Shown piece by piece: positions 5,992-6,076 of a stretch of 6,076 bases of DNA (positions are counted from its first letter, which is position 1; every line of letters starts with the position of its first letter). The notes beneath the pieces are model-generated. The model worked only from the letters and a program-made list of their open reading frames with translations. It did not search any database and was not told where the DNA came from. The stretch lies in assembly GCA_021414165.1 (NCBI GenBank), contig JAIOPA010000042.1:1-6076 (forward strand). The letters are read 5' to 3'. A program made the position numbers and the translations under genes. Source of the DNA: Candidatus Eiseniibacteriota bacterium. GTDB taxonomy: Bacteria; Eisenbacteria; RBG-16-71-46.

Positions 5992-6076
5992 GTGGACCTC
6001 AAGAACCCCTTCCCGTCTGATTCGAACAACGCTAACGGTATGGCTGGCCGTGGGATGCCGATCCGTGTCGTGGTCG
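5992..6076 (+). CDS. Unidentified protein, N-terminal 28 residues (cut by window edge)
   Basis: An open frame starts at GTG 5992 and runs off the right edge. A strong GGGAG (5981-5985) lies six bases upstream, which supports the GTG over the in-frame ATG at 6040, which has no ribosome site. The visible protein begins MDLKNPFPSDSNNANG and continues MAGRGMPIRVVV, a polar Asn/Ser/Gly-rich start followed by a basic then hydrophobic stretch that could enter a membrane span or a beta strand. No family can be named from so few residues. Codons such as TCT, GAT, GCT, GGT and CGT are used here, unlike the G/C-ending codons of the opp genes. It does not begin like an OppD/OppF ATPase, and the gap before it suggests its own transcription. 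Confidence 0.6.
   Translation, partial: MDLKNPFPSDSNNANGMAGRGMPIRVVV

Overview
The window is GC-rich, coding-dense bacterial DNA, with G or C at most third codon positions and frequent GTG/TTG starts. It suggests a diderm, high-GC environmental bacterium. Gemmatimonadota or a similar phylum is possible, but the sequence alone does not settle it, and no rRNA, tRNA, phage, IS or CRISPR signal is present.

Left half (1-2183, minus strand). Three genes are read right to left. The first encodes a 204-residue TPR protein with an acidic tail. Its stop codon overlaps the TTG start of the second, a GT4-type glycosyltransferase of 413 residues. After a 111-bp gap comes the N-terminal end of a multi-pass membrane protein with a MASE1-like sensor domain, cut by the window edge. 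The first two are probably translated as a coupled pair. The third may be a separate signalling gene.

Centre (2184-2369). A 186-bp divergent intergenic region must hold the promoters for the leftward TPR/GT unit and the rightward transporter operon. Its most striking element is a perfect 8-bp hairpin that encloses part of the oppA ribosome-binding region and the GTG start codon.

Right half (2370-5856, plus strand). This is a compact oligopeptide ABC importer operon: oppA (lipoprotein peptide-binding protein), oppB and oppC (inner-membrane permeases). The genes are nearly contiguous (2-bp gap, then an ATGA overlap). OppA captures peptides outside the inner membrane and passes them to the OppB/OppC channel. 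The two ATPases (OppD, OppF) that would drive transport are not in the window, and the gene after oppC does not begin like one.

Right edge (5857-6076). A 135-bp spacer with a small AT-rich island precedes the start of an unidentified gene. Its codon choice (TCT, GAT, GCT, GGT, CGT) differs from the rest of the window, as often seen in highly expressed genes.

Most of the window is ordinary. The points worth a second look are the oppA start-codon hairpin, the glycosyltransferase with several changed active-site positions, its coupling to the TPR protein with repeated FD motifs, and the transporter operon without ATPases. I found no clearly new multi-gene system.
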